DNA of 64,000 nt from Prorocentrum cordatum (Eukaryota > Sar > Dinophyceae > Prorocentrales > Prorocentraceae). The position numbers were made by a program, and so were the translations under genes. Shown here one piece after another: positions 11,230-20,739 of the stretch (within the stretch, counting starts at the first letter, position 1; the number at the start of each line of letters is the position of its first letter). The stretch spans positions 472,273 through 536,272 of the forward strand of contig CAUYUJ010019359.1 of assembly GCA_963575745.1 (NCBI GenBank). The letters run 5' to 3'. Under the pieces are notes generated by a model. The model was given only the letters and a program-made list of their open reading frames with translations. It was not told the origin of the DNA and did not search any database.

Positions 11230-12045
11230 TATGCGCGCGTGGTCGTTGATCAAAAATCGTCGATTTCCAAGAACCCCATGCAAAACATGAGACGAAATGC
11301 GCACGCGCGCGTCGTCGCGCGCGCAAGCCAAAATCCTTCAAAACCCGCTGGTTTCGAACAGATTTTGAAATCGAGCGTCCCGGCAACATAAGAACAACAC
11401 AAGGCTCTACAAAGTAATTGTTCGAAGGAGGTTCTGCGCGCGCACTATCGCGAATTCTTGAGACAACCGTATGCTTTCAAGCTCCTTCTATCGAGTGCGA
11501 CCAAGCGGGCCTCTCGCGCGCGCATGCCGAATTTTGCCGAGCGCCCTTGCGAGCGTGCGGGGGGGCGGGGGTGGGAGCACAATCCCTGTCAAACAACACC
11601 ATGGGGGCCATTCGCGCGCGTCGGCACCGCGCGCATGTCGAAATCCTTCCAAAAACTCCATCACCGACGCGGGGGCACCATCATCGTCACCGGCATTATC
11701 AGCATCGGCGATGTCATTCGCCTTGCCGTGGTCATCGCCAAAATCGCCACCAGCATTGCTACGATCATCATCGAGTTTATTGTTGTCGACGTCGCCGTGA
11801 TACCGCGCCCGCCTAAGTCAGCGACTCGCACTGAAGCGCCCGCGCGTCAGCGCGGCCGGAGACGCGCTGGGAAGTCCCCAGCCGTCAGCGCCGACGCGGT
11901 CGCGCCGAAGTAGCTGGCCGTTGTGCCCGCGAGCATGCGCGAGCATGCGCGGCCGCAAACATGCACCAGCCGGCTCCACGCAGTCATCGCAATCGCCGCT
12001 GCCTGGGTTTTGCAAACCAACTTGCGGGTGGGTGAGTGAGATGAC
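11230..12045 (-). repeat. Family F copy 3 with its T module
   Basis: Minus-oriented F copy. The part at 11230-11400 is the T module (GCGCACGCGCGCGTCGTCGC, AACCCCATGCAAAACATGAG), which lies at the far end of F in the 32-36 kb copies. 11105-11225 matches module U in the same orientation. Confidence 0.82.
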
Positions 12046-12410
12046 AGCGAGAGCACAGGAATTTTCAACTCCGAGATTTTGCGCCACAGTTATTGCACCA
12101 CACCTGTTGACATTTTGCACCAGACTGTTTTTGGCCCGCGCGTGTGAACATGCTTCTAATCTGCAGAAAATAGATACCAGATAAACAACAAAAAACAATG
12201 AATGTGGTTCATACGATGCGCGGGCAACCGAATTTTCCCCTCAGCAACGTTGTCCCTCCTCCTCCCTTTCTGCGCCGCCCGCGACCATGGAGGACCCATA
12301 GGCTCAACGGGGGCGTTCCGCAGCCGAACGGCACGGCAAACCGGGACAGCCTCCCGTTGGAGCCGGATTGAAGGGTCCAGCTCGGGCGGATGTTTGAAAC
12401 ATCGCGAGCG

Positions 12411-12581
12411 TTAAGTCGGGCCTGTCCCCCTACAGGGAGACTGTTGACGAACATTTAAAAATACCCCAAACAAAATCCAAAAGGGTGAAAAAGTCCCCAT
12501 ATCCTTATTTTGGACTATTTGTTGATCATGTTTTGGGTTTTTTTCTTATTTTTCGTCGAAGATCCCCCTAGCCCGACTTAA
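12411..12581. mobile_element. Family P MITE-like element, TTAA-bounded (copy 1)
   Basis: 171 bp starting TTAAGTCGGGC and ending GCCCGACTTAA, an exact 11-bp terminal inverted repeat that includes TTAA at both ends. The interior is unusually AT-rich for this window. TTAA boundaries are typical of piggyBac-type insertion; that assignment is an inference. Confidence 0.75.
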
Positions 12582-13109
12582 CACGAGCGGCGAACATATC
12601 CGTATCCGCACCCTTGCGGTCTGGATTCCAGGGCGCATTCCCGCGGATGCGCGGTGGCACAGATGCGCTCCGCGCGGGGCGCCCGCGGAGAAAAACGCCC
12701 CACGTTCGCGGGGTCGCGGGCCAGGGGCCCGGCCCGCGAGGCCGCGGATGCAGACGTCCGAGAGGCCCAGGAGGCGGAGCAGGCGCAGGACTTTAAAAAA
12801 TAAAACAATAAAATGAAAAAGGGGCCTCGGGGCCTCTGGGGTTCTGTTTGCAAGGTGGTCGACGCCTTAGCCGAGCAGTGCAGCCACCGTCTTGGCGAGG
12901 GGGCGGCATCCCGACAATTGGTAGCTCCCACCTGCCGCGCGGAGCGCCAGGCGCCCGCGGCCGGAGCGGGCGCAGGACGCTGTGTAGTGATGTCTGCCAG
13001 GCTGGCCTGGTCGCCACGCTGCCTCAGGCCGAGAGCGACGCAGCCAGTCCTGCCGGCCGCCTCCTGAGGAGGCGAGGCCCGCAAACGAGGCCTGACACGG
13101 TCGCGCTCG

Positions 13110-13245
13110 GCCCAGCCTGGGTCGTCTTGGGCGCCTCTTGGGCGGTCCTGGGCCCGTCTGGAGCCATCTTTGGGCCCTCTTGGGGGCCGTCTTGGGCGAT
13201 CTTGGAAGCCTCTGGGGCCGTTGTGGACGCTTCGAAAACCAATAA
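13110..13245. repeat. Family I array
   Basis: GCCCGTCTTGGGCGCC-type units in the opposite orientation to 10.2 kb, ending in an AT-richer segment (CCAATAAGCCGAATCTGCTG) that resembles the segment after the 55.6-kb array. Confidence 0.75.
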
Positions 13246-13523
13246 GCCGAATCTGCTGAAAATGACAATTTTCCTGAGGGAATGTGACGACTTTAGCTTG
13301 AAGGAACCCTTTCCGGGGAGGCCGTGCCGTCGACCGTCCCCCCGCACGCAGCATCGCCAGGGACTGGTCTTGTTTCACCCGGAGGGTGCCCCCCCCGCCG
13401 CCCAGTGCGGCGGCGTGGGAGGCCCTCCGGCCCGCGAAGCGGCTGTGCACAGAGGCGTCGCTCGACGAAGTGGCGCTCGCTCAGGCCTGGCCTCCGCCAG
13501 CCCCATGTAAGCAGGCCTTTGAA

Positions 13524-13683
13524 TATATATATATATCTATATATATATATATACATACACACATACATATATATATACATACATATATACATACATACAT
13601 ACATAATACATACATACATACATACATACATACATACATACATACATACATACATACATACATACACACATATATATATATAT
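13524..13683. repeat. (AT)n/(CATA)n microsatellite
   Basis: ATATAT blocks at both ends around about 20 CATA tetranucleotides. It reads as Met-Tyr-Val-Cys or Thr-Tyr-Ile-His peptides, which are not a gene. Confidence 0.97.
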
Positions 13684-13696
13684 GACTACATACCAG

Positions 13697-13832
13697 ACCA
13701 CCCTAACCCAACCCGAAGACCCGAATTTCGGGTTGGGGGGGTACGGGTTCCATATGTGTTTTCTCGATGTTCCCCGAACCCCCCACTGGAAATGGAGGTC
13801 AATTTGAGGCCTTCGGGTTGGGTTGGGGTGGT
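13697..13832. mobile_element. 136-bp MITE-like element with 22-bp TIRs
   Basis: The left end ACCACCCTAACCCAACCCGA(AG) and the right end CTTCGGGTTGGGTTGGGGTG(GT) are reverse complements with one mismatch in 22 bp. A second small hairpin (ACCCGAATTTCGGGT) sits inside. It abuts the CATA microsatellite. No second copy was seen. Confidence 0.75.
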
Positions 13833-14216
13833 TTTGTGGGTGGTGACTATATGTCTGCACATGTGATCTGCCCAACTTGATGAGAATGAGTTTCGCCCAC
13901 GAGCAAGGACCTCAAGGCCTGGGGGCGAAGACGCGCCTGCGAGTGCCACTTTCGCTGCCGCGTGCCCCGAGTCAGTGCGCAAAAAAACCCGCGCCTTGAC
14001 TTTGTTCCATCGGCGTCCGCGGACCGCGAAATTGGAGGCGCGGGGGGTATGGGGGGGGGGGGAAACGTGCGTTAAGCTTCGCGGTGGCAGGACGCATTGA
14101 ATCAGGACATCCAGCAGCCCTCGGAACAACTCCTTCCGATGGGGGCCGCCGATTGCATAGGCCAAGGGACGCGACCTAAGAACGCACGCGCCAAGTGCTA
14201 CGCTCAGGGATCTTCT

Positions 14217-14374
14217 GACCCGGGTCAATCCAGATCCAGGGCAGCCAGGCCTTGCAGGATCCTGCAACACCCTGCAAAAGCCTGCACCCAAACCTGGGTC
14301 TGCGCACCCCTGGCCCTGCAGGATCCTGCAAGATCCGGCGCTCTGACTGACCCCCGTCTGCATTGATCCCCGTC
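14217..14374. mobile_element. Family A inverted-repeat element, copy 1 (short form)
   Basis: Begins GACCCGGGTCAATCCAGATC and ends with TGACCCCCGTCTGCATTGAT then CCCCGTC, which pair as terminal inverted repeats. The interior has CAGGATCCTGCA(A) direct repeats. Flanks ATCTTCT and CTGGAGCCCC are shared with other A copies. Confidence 0.78.
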
Positions 14375-14596
14375 TCTGGAGCCCCGAGTACGCTCCGAAA
14401 GGCGGCGCGCCGGCCCTGGGGCGGAGATGTGGTCCAAGAGATGGGCGCCGAGCGCTCCGCAGAGTGTCGTTTTTTTTCAACGCGCGGGGGCGCTCTCATT
14501 ACTTGGGGGGAGTGCGCGCCAGCGGGCAGGGCGGCGCCAGAACAAACAAAAAAAAAGCACTGCACTGCAGCACCCCGAGAATGAACCAGGGCATCT

Positions 14597-14618
14597 GCTT
14601 TCTTTCTTTCTTTCTTTC
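14597..14618. repeat. (TTTC)n microsatellite
   Basis: Five CTTT tetranucleotides. Confidence 0.95.
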
Positions 14619-14619
14619 G

Positions 14620-15270
14620 CAAGGTTGCCGCCTCGGCCCTCCCGGCCTCGCGAGCCTCTCCCGGCGGACAGGGGGAGACTACATTACTGTGTGTATATAT
14701 ACGGCTTTTGAATGATGGTGGACCGCCGATGGCTCAGGACCCCGTCCTGCACGTCCGCACATGGCCCACCCCAGTGCAAACGTAGCAGGGAAACGTCAGC
14801 AACAGAAACGACAGCCCCCAGGGCACGGACGCTGGCCCAGATCCCGCAGAGCAGCGAAGCAGCAGTGCGGCGACAGCTGACGACAATCGCTGAAGGGCTC
14901 GGCGAGCCCCTTTGGGCGACCGTCAGCCCCAGCGATTGCAGCCTCACGAACCGCCATGCCCGCTGCTCCGACGGTGCCAGTGGACTGCAGCCAATGCTGC
15001 GCGTTGCAGGCACCGAACCGCGCAGCAGTGGCCACGTGCCACGGACTGGCGCTCAAAAAAACCGGACTGCTCCAGCAAAAAAAAACACCCGAACGGTAGC
15101 AGCAGTAGCGAGCAGGCAGCAGGTGGTGAGAGCAGCCGGGGCAGGGGTGAGGGCACGGCAACGTGAACCTTGGCGCACCTTTGGAGCAAGAGGAGCATCG
15201 TGGCCGCCCGGACCGAGAATGAGCGGACATGTAGCCAGCCTGCATGGAGGCGAGGGCACGGGCATGCCCT
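14620..15270. other. No gene seen
   Basis: Mixed GC-rich sequence. The open frames have no recognisable domain and no satellite is present. Confidence 0.5.
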
Positions 15271-15276
15271 TAGTTC

Positions 15277-15425
15277 GGCGGTGGACAAACCTCCCTTTAG
15301 CAAACCTCCCTTTAGTGAGAACGGCCTGGGACCGAAACCGACGGACCTGGACCCGCAACAATGCCGCCCGCGACGCCCTCTCGCGAACCGAAAACGGCCA
15401 ATTCACTAATCGACGTGTCAGGGTG
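15277..15425. repeat. Family R dispersed repeat, copy 1
   Basis: About 145 bp: CGGTGGACAAACCTCCCTTT, a partial direct repeat AACCTCCCTTTAGT, GGACCGAAACCGACGGACCT, then CGAACCGAAAACGGCC and TAATCGACGTGTCAGGGT. Four copies lie in the window (also 15.9, 16.35 and 40.6 kb), all in the same orientation. Confidence 0.85.
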
Positions 15426-15610
15426 TGGGTTCTGTCCACCCCCGACTTAGTGGGCTTGACCAACAGTGCAATTGGCCGGCACTGGGGCGAGTGCACGGTT
15501 CCTGGAAACAAGAGCGCAGACATCCGATGCGAAACGGCTGCCGGGCCAAACGTCCTTGGGCTCACCCCCCGTGGGACTCTTCTTTGGTCCCTATCTTGCC
15601 TCGGTTTGAA

Positions 15611-15707
15611 TTAGGCCGGGCATGCCCCCCTACAGGCGGATGTAACATAATTGCTATTGTTGACGCTTTTTGAAAATTGCCCCGGTACAGGGACACGCCC
15701 GACTTAA
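15611..15707. mobile_element. Family P MITE-like element, copy 2
   Basis: 97 bp from TTAGGCCGGGCATGCCCCCC to ACACGCCCGACTTAA. The ends pair as inverted repeats and match copy 1 at 12.4 kb, including the TGTTGACG segment. The left TTAA has become TTAG. Confidence 0.7.
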
Positions 15708-15888
15708 GGTCAGAACCCTCCAGCGAAGCGCCATGAGGAAACATTGCAGGAACGGGGGCTGTAATGCAGCAGTCCTGCCAACACGGTGAGGGCACTGGAT
15801 AAGGAAAAATCGGATACCGAGCCCAGGGCCGAGAAGCCAGTGCAACACCCCTTTGAGGCTCGGCCACGACCGCCCTCATCAGATTCGG

Positions 15889-16033
15889 CGCTGGACAAAC
15901 CTCCCTTTAGTAGACCTCCCCTTAGTGAAAACGGCCTGGGACCGAAACCGATGGACCTGGACCCGCAAAAGTGACGGCCGCGACGCCATCCCGCGAACCG
16001 AAAACGGCCAATTCGCTAATCGACGTGTCAGGG
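15889..16033. repeat. Family R dispersed repeat, copy 2
   Basis: Near-identical to copy 1 over its whole length, again ending in CGACGTGTCAGGGT. Copies 1 and 2 flank the P element at 15.6 kb in direct orientation, 612 bp apart. Confidence 0.85.
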
Positions 16034-16040
16034 TACCCCG

Positions 16041-16210
16041 GATTCCATAACAAAGTGTGGGGGGGTCACATTTGGGGGGGGTCTAATTTGAGCTGCCTTG
16101 GAGGGTTCGGGGGGGTCTGGGCAAAGGGCCGCCCTTTCATGGATAGTCTGGGGGGGTCTAAAACTTCTTGTCTGGGAGAGTTGTGACCCCCTCGCTTTTA
16201 TTACGAGGAG
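16041..16210. mobile_element. Possible fold-back element, imperfect TIRs
   Basis: Left CCATAACAAAGTGTGGGGGG followed by GTCACA, and right TTGTGACCCCCTCGCTTTTA followed by TTACG, are imperfect reverse complements. The interior has repeated GGGGGGGTCT blocks. Only one copy is seen, so a chance G-rich/C-rich pairing is possible. Confidence 0.45.
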
Positions 16211-16344
16211 GTCTGTCCAGCCCTCGACAGATGAAGGAGACCTGCGAGGTCTGGTGCCTCCTGGAGACACACTTCGGCGGCGGGTCCCGGGGGGAAGGGG
16301 AGAAAGAGAAGGCCTTCTCAGAGGGCTCGGAAGTCCGCTTCGGG

Positions 16345-16490
16345 GATGGACAGACCCCCCTTTAGTAAAACGTAGTTTAGTGAAAACGACCTGAGGCCCA
16401 AACCTGGAGGGCGCAAACCTTGAAAATAACGGCCACGGCGCCCTCTCGAGAACCGAAAACTGACAATTCACTAATCGACGTGTCACTGTT
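16345..16490. repeat. Family R dispersed repeat, copy 3
   Basis: More diverged: GGATGGACAGACCCCCCTTT ... CGAGAACCGAAAACTGACAA ... TAATCGACGTGTCACTGT. Confidence 0.75.
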
Positions 16491-16762
16491 GGGGGTTCTG
16501 TCCACCCCCGACCGCTGGCCTCTTGACAAGTGGTTCAAGCCTTCCCCGAAGACGCACGTAACTTCTCAGAGGGCCAGAGCGCTTCTGAGAAGCCCCGCCG
16601 CCTTCTGAGAAGGCCTTCTCCTTCTCAGTTCCCCCCCTCGCTCGCCGCCGGATTAAGGCTCGGCCATGGCCGCCCTCGTCAGATGTAGGAATCCTCCAAT
16701 GTTTGGGGCCTCCTGGGCACACTCCTTGACGAACGCCCCCACCGTGTGCCCTGGCTCGTCAC

Positions 16763-16876
16763 TCGCCATCGCTCGGACGTCCATTCCCAGTGAATTCTTC
16801 GATTTCGCGCGTGCTGGCCCAGGATGCTCCTCGATGGCCCTTGCCGCGAAAAAATGCACACGTCCGACCGACGCCA
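16763..16876. mobile_element. Family C element, copy 1
   Basis: Starts CTCGCCATCGCTCGGACGTC and ends CACACGTCCGACCGACGCCA, an inverted pair. It shares the interior CCATTCCC...GGATGCTCCTCGATGG with copies at 20.4 and 55.2 kb. A ~50-bp direct repeat (CTCCAATGT...CTCCTTGACGAACG) lies on each side, at 16688 and 16890. Confidence 0.75.
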
Positions 16877-17009
16877 AAATCAAGGAATTCTCCAATGTCT
16901 GGCGCCTCCTGGACACACTCCTTGACGAACGTCCCCAAAAGTTATGTCTTTGCTCGTCAATGTCCTGCTAAATTGCATCCTCGGGGGACCCTGTCTGTCT
17001 CGTCGCGGC

Positions 17010-17130
17010 CTTTTCCGCGTCGAATCCGTGTCGAAACCATGTCGGACTCTTCGGATCCGTGTCGAATCCGCGTCGAATCCGCGCCAAACCCGCGTCGAGT
17101 TCGCATCGAGCACGCGTCGAGCACAAGAAA
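17010..17130. repeat. 11-12-bp minisatellite, CGTGTCGAATCC type
   Basis: About ten diverged units (CGTGTCGAATCC, GCGTCGAGTTC, GCATCGAGCAC). It reads as Arg/Ser/Asp-rich peptides. Confidence 0.8.
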
Positions 17131-17159
17131 AGACGCCAATTCCGGGGACCGAAGATGCA

Positions 17160-17354
17160 TCGTAAGTCAGTGTCCGATGCATCGCCGATGTTTCGGCGAT
17201 GCATCGGCGATGCATCGTCGATGTCGGCGGTGCATCGGCGATGTCGGCGGTGCATCGGCGACGTCGTCGCCAAGCAAATCGAGCTGCACATCGAGCCGCA
17301 TCGGCGATGCATCGCCGATGCGGCGCGATCCTCTGACCCCGTCGGACCCCATCT
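17160..17354. mobile_element. Family B GCATCGGCGATGC element, copy 1 (left end unclear)
   Basis: Repeated self-complementary GCATCGGCGATGCATCGCCG units. The right end is GATCCTCTGACCCC then GTCGGACCCCATCT, shared with copies at 20.6 and 31.5 kb. A matching left end is not evident; the 17.0-kb minisatellite lies there instead. Confidence 0.72.
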
Positions 17355-17369
17355 AGGAGGCCTACCTCT

Positions 17370-17720
17370 CAGAAACCCTCGCGCCTTCTGAGAAGCTCCC
17401 TGTGCCTTCGGGGGAGGGCTTCCGACACTTCCCAGAAGGCCGGGGGCCTTCCGAGCCCCTGGAGCTGGCCTTCTCCTCCTCACTTCCCCCCCCCCCCGGG
17501 CCCGCCGCCGATGGACGAACGTCCGACCACCGCATGCCCCTGCTCGTCGGTGCCCTCCCCTCGGGGGGAGCCCGCCCCCTCCGCACTTCCCCGGCCCGCG
17601 CCAGAGACGCGCCGACCCGCGCGGCGCCGCGCCTGAGAGAGCGGGCCGCGGCGAGCCGCCGCGGCGCCGCCGCTCTGGAAGGCCTCGATGGGCGGCGAGC
17701 GAGCGAGGGGGGGAAGTGAA
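17370..17720. repeat. Family S: CTTCTGAGAAGG-rich segment and G/C-rich sequence
   Basis: Contains CGCCTTCTGAGAAGCTCC and the self-complementary core CTTCTGAGAAG or variants. Similar segments lie at 16290-16340, 16555-16660, 18180-18355 and 20905-21060, several of them ending in CTCGCTCGCCGCCG. No gene is seen. Confidence 0.6.
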
Positions 17721-17779
17721 TAATCTGAAAAAAAAAATGCGACAGGAACTTGCTTGCTAAATTGGGTCGGGGATCTTCT

Positions 17780-17998
17780 GACCCGGGTCAATCCAGACCC
17801 GGGTCAGCAGGAAACAAAAAACTGCAATGCAGGAAAAACAAACTGCAACGCAGATCCTCGCAAACCCGGGTCAGCCAATACGCGCGGCCGCCTCGCGGCC
17901 ACGAGCGGCTCGCTAACCCGGGTCAGCCAGAGGGGGTCATCGCAGGATCCTGCAGGATCTGGCGCCCTGGCTGACCCCCGTTTGCATTGACCCCCGTC
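17780..17998. mobile_element. Family A inverted-repeat element, copy 2 (long form)
   Basis: Left GACCCGGGTCAATCCAGACC then CGGGTCAGC; right GCTGACCCCCGTTTGCATTG then ACCCCCGTC; the two pair. The interior holds AAACTGCAATGCAGG and a CGCGGCCGCCTCGCGGCCAC hairpin. It is about 220 bp, is nearly identical to the copy at 30.1 kb, and is directly followed by family M in both places. Confidence 0.88.
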
Positions 17999-18006
17999 TC
18001 AAGGCT

Positions 18007-18136
18007 CCCGATTGGGCCTCCGGGGGCCCGCGCCGGGTATCGGGACCGCCAACAAAACGAGTCAGGATGCAGAACCGGTCCAGAAGAACGGGTCCGGACC
18101 TCTTGAGGTCGCGGTATGAAAAAATCATGACGTCGG
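18007..18136. repeat. Family M repeat, inverted copy
   Basis: Reverse complement of the 30.4-kb M repeat (GGGCCTCCGGGGGCCCGCGC ... GGTCGCGGTATGAAAAAATC then ATGACG). It adjoins family A as at 30.4 kb but in flipped orientation. Confidence 0.78.
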
Positions 18137-18469
18137 GGATCTGGGTTCTGGGCCCTTTCTATCGGCGGCGAGTGTGGGGGGGAAGTGGGAAGCCGAAGGC
18201 CTTCTCGGAAGGCGGCGGGACTTCTCAAAGCCCTCGCGCCTCCCGAGGAGCTGCCTGTGTCTTCAGGGAAGGCTTGGAAAGCTTCTCGGAAGGCCGGGGG
18301 GACTTCCGAGCCGTCTGAGAAGGCCCGCCCCTGCTGAAATCCCCCCGTCGCTCGCCGCCGACTCGAGGGGAGAGGGGGTGGGGCGGAGGGCGGGCGAGGA
18401 GAGCAAAGGGCCTGGGCAGGCGAAGGCAGAGACGGATAAAAACGTCAGCAGTGCGCCTCCCCCAGGTGT

Positions 18470-18714
18470 CTCCTCCTCCTCCTCCTTCTCCTCCTTCCTC
18501 CTCCTCCTCCTCCTCCTTCCTCCTCCTCCTCCTCCTCCCTCCTCCCCCTCCTCCCCCTCCTCCTCCTCCTCCTCCTCCTCCTCCTCCTCCTCCTCCTCCT
18601 CCTCCTCCTCCTCCTCCTCCTCCTCCTCCTCCTCCTCCTCCTCCTCCTCCTCCTCCTCCTCCTCCTCCTCCTCCTCCTCCTCCTCCTCCTCCTCCTCCTC
18701 CTCCTCCTCCTCCC
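18470..18714. repeat. (CTC)n satellite
   Basis: About 245 bp, with the last 170 bp a nearly pure CTC run. It is one of the longest uninterrupted microsatellites in the window. Confidence 0.97.
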
Positions 18715-18915
18715 CCAGCGCAGGCCACCTTTTACCGAAAGGCGACCGAGACATGCGGGAAACGAGCGACAAGATCCTGTCGATTCTTCACAAGAGGAGG
18801 CGCCTCAGGGCGTCGCCCCCGGCTCGCTTGGCGCGCTAGAAGGGTGAGGTCCAGCGCCGACCGATGGAACCCTCACGATTTTCAGTTTCAGGGTTGCTCC
18901 TGCTACAGTAGGGGC

Positions 18916-19125
18916 CCGACCACAAGAAACCTTCCACAAGGAACCCCACCCTGAGACCTAAAGGACGTCCATAGATGTTTCGTGCTGGAACGTCACGCCT
19001 TCCACAGCAAAACCATCGAACCCCAAGAAGCCCAGGGCACCTTGGAGGCAAGCGAGGTGCTTCTTGCCATGGGTTTCCAATGTATGCACCACCGTGACTC
19101 CTGGCACGGCTGAGGCGTGATTGAT
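18916..19125. repeat. Family D dispersed repeat, copy 1
   Basis: CGACCACAAGAAACCTTCCA ... AAAGGACGTCCATAGATG ... AAGCCCAGGGCACCTTGGAG ... CATGGGTTTCCAATGTATGC. The same blocks in the same order lie at 26.1 and 32.1 kb. The three copies differ by point changes and no frame stays open in all of them. Confidence 0.85.
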
Positions 19126-19129
19126 GAAG

Positions 19130-19290
19130 GGGCCCCAGGACACACAAATAAAAACACACAAATAAAACGATTCCCTATATTTTCTGATATTTTCTGTTTT
19201 TTTTTGTCTTCCCGCCCAATTCCCATATTTTCCCATATTTTCTGGGGGATCGACGAATAGTTGTGTCTGTGTGTTTTTCCCCCTCCTGAA
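19130..19290. repeat. Family E AT-rich dispersed repeat, copy 1
   Basis: GGGGCCCCAGGACACACAAA ... CCCATATTTTCCCATATTTT ... TGTGTCTGTGTGTTTTTCCC. A second copy of similar length lies at 54.8 kb. It directly follows family D here, but the 54.8-kb copy has no D neighbour. Confidence 0.85.
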
Positions 19291-19644
19291 TTGTGTGCGA
19301 AATGACTCTGGCGGGGGCTACTGTAAGTGATGAGGCCCCTCCCCTCTCCGCACCCCGCTGCATGCTTCGCCCCCTCTGGAGGATTGCGGGGCGTCCCGAG
19401 GCCAGCCTGGTGCTTTAGAAACTCAGGATGCCCCTGATCAAGATATGCGCAAAAACTATCACATGGCACCCAACACCGACCAGGACACATGGCACCGTAT
19501 GACCCCCAGACCCCCGAATCTGTGCAAATCAGATAGCGCGCGCGTCCTCACCCGAGGACAGTCCATAGGGACAGCACAAAGGGGAAACTTCAGATGGCAC
19601 GCGCTCAAGAGGAGGCAAGGCGGGGGGAAGGAATGGCGCCGCCG

Positions 19645-19830
19645 GTCGAGACATCCTCGAAACCGCGGCGCCGCCACTCGAGACATCCTCGCAACCGCGG
19701 CGCCGCCGCTCGAGACATCTTCGCAATCGCGGAGCCGCCGCTCGGGACATCCTCGCAATTGCGGCGCCGCCGCTCGGGGCATCCTCGCAACCGCGGCGCC
19801 GCCGCTCGGGACTTCCTCACAACCGGGGGG
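19645..19830. repeat. 32-bp minisatellite, CTCGAGACATCCTCGCAACC type
   Basis: About six tandem units of 32 bp, with GCGGCGCCGCCG in each. Because 32 is not a multiple of three, every frame shows a 32-residue peptide period. Confidence 0.93.
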
Positions 19831-19837
19831 GGGATGA

Positions 19838-20220
19838 GGGCGAGGAGGAGGAGGAGGGGGAGGAGGAGAGGGAGGAGGAGGGGGGGAGGAGGAGGAGGAG
19901 GAGGAGGAGGAGGAGGAGGAGGAGGAGGTAGGAGCGAGCACTTGCGCAATGCGCACTCTCGAGACCGGCGCGGCTTCATGTGCGTGTGCGTCCTTCTCTC
20001 CCGCTCCTGAACCACTGCACAGACACACACTGGCTCGGACGTCCGCGCGCATTGCTTGGCTCGGCGCTGGGCCCCGTACTCACAGCGCGCCTCCTCCTCC
20101 TCCTCCGTCTCCTCCACCACCTCCTCCTCCACCTCCTCCTCCTCCTCCTCCTCCTCCTCTCCTCCTCCTCCTCCTCCTCCTCCTCCTCCCTCCTCCTCCT
20201 CCTCCTCCCTTCCACTCCTC
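19838..20220. repeat. (GGA)n then (CTC)n facing tracts
   Basis: GGA triplets at 19838-19930 and CTC triplets at 20093-20216 on the same strand, separated by about 160 bp, so the two can pair as a large hairpin. Confidence 0.92.
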
Positions 20221-20371
20221 TGGCGCGCCTCCGGCGCGCCAGAGGCGGCGCAGGAGGCGCCGCAAGGGGGGGGGCCCACCGCCGCTGGCAGGAGCCCCGC
20301 GCGGACCTCTCGGAGACGTTGTGCTTTTGTGTCTGGGCTTTGCTCTTCGATTCGTGGCTGGAGGCCTCCTC

Positions 20372-20500
20372 TCGCCATCGCTCGGACGTCCATTCCCTGT
20401 GCTTTTTTCGGTTTCGTGCGTGGCTTCTTCGCCAAATGATCAAGGATGCTCCTCGATGGTCCTCGCCGCAGGAAAAATGCACACGTCCGAGCGATGCCAG
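20372..20500. mobile_element. Family C element, copy 2
   Basis: 129 bp: CTCGCCATCGCTCGGACGTC ... TTCGCCAAATGATCAAGGAT ... GCACACGTCCGAGCGATGCC. The ends are inverted repeats of about 17 bp. A B element starts 8 bp further on. Confidence 0.85.
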
Positions 20501-20507
20501 GTCCTGG

Positions 20508-20734
20508 ATGGGGTCGCAATGGATGGGGCCGGAGGATCGCACCGCACGGCCGAGACATCGGCGATGCGGCGACGCACCGACGATGCATCGGCGATGCGCC
20601 GGCGATGCATCGTCGACGTCGGCGATGCATCGGCGACGCCGACGTGAAGCAAATCGTGCTCCACATCGAGCCGCATCGCCGATGCATCGGCGATGCGGCG
20701 CGATCTTCTGACCCCATCTGCTCGGACCCCATCT
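20508..20734. mobile_element. Family B element, copy 2
   Basis: 227 bp. Left GATGGGGTCGCAATGGATGG; right CTTCTGACCCCATCTGCTCG followed by GACCCCATC. Interior GCATCGGCGATGC units and AAGCAAATCGTGCTCCACAT, shared with copy 1. Confidence 0.88.
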
Positions 20735-20739
20735 AAGAA

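Noticed and set aside
13697-13720. CCCTAACCCAACCC as a telomere-like repeat
   Set aside because: Only two irregular units, and it is the arm of an inverted-repeat element.
13293-13875. Met-Tyr-Val-Cys repeat protein
   Set aside because: Translation of the CATA/TA microsatellite.
18225-18839. Poly-Gly, poly-Glu and poly-Ser frames
   Set aside because: Direct product of the (CTC)n tract; open in every frame.
18916-19160. Family D as a conserved protein domain
   Set aside because: Peptides such as LQGALGFLGFDGF recur in three copies, but stops and frame shifts differ and changes fall at all codon positions, so a dispersed repeat is simpler.
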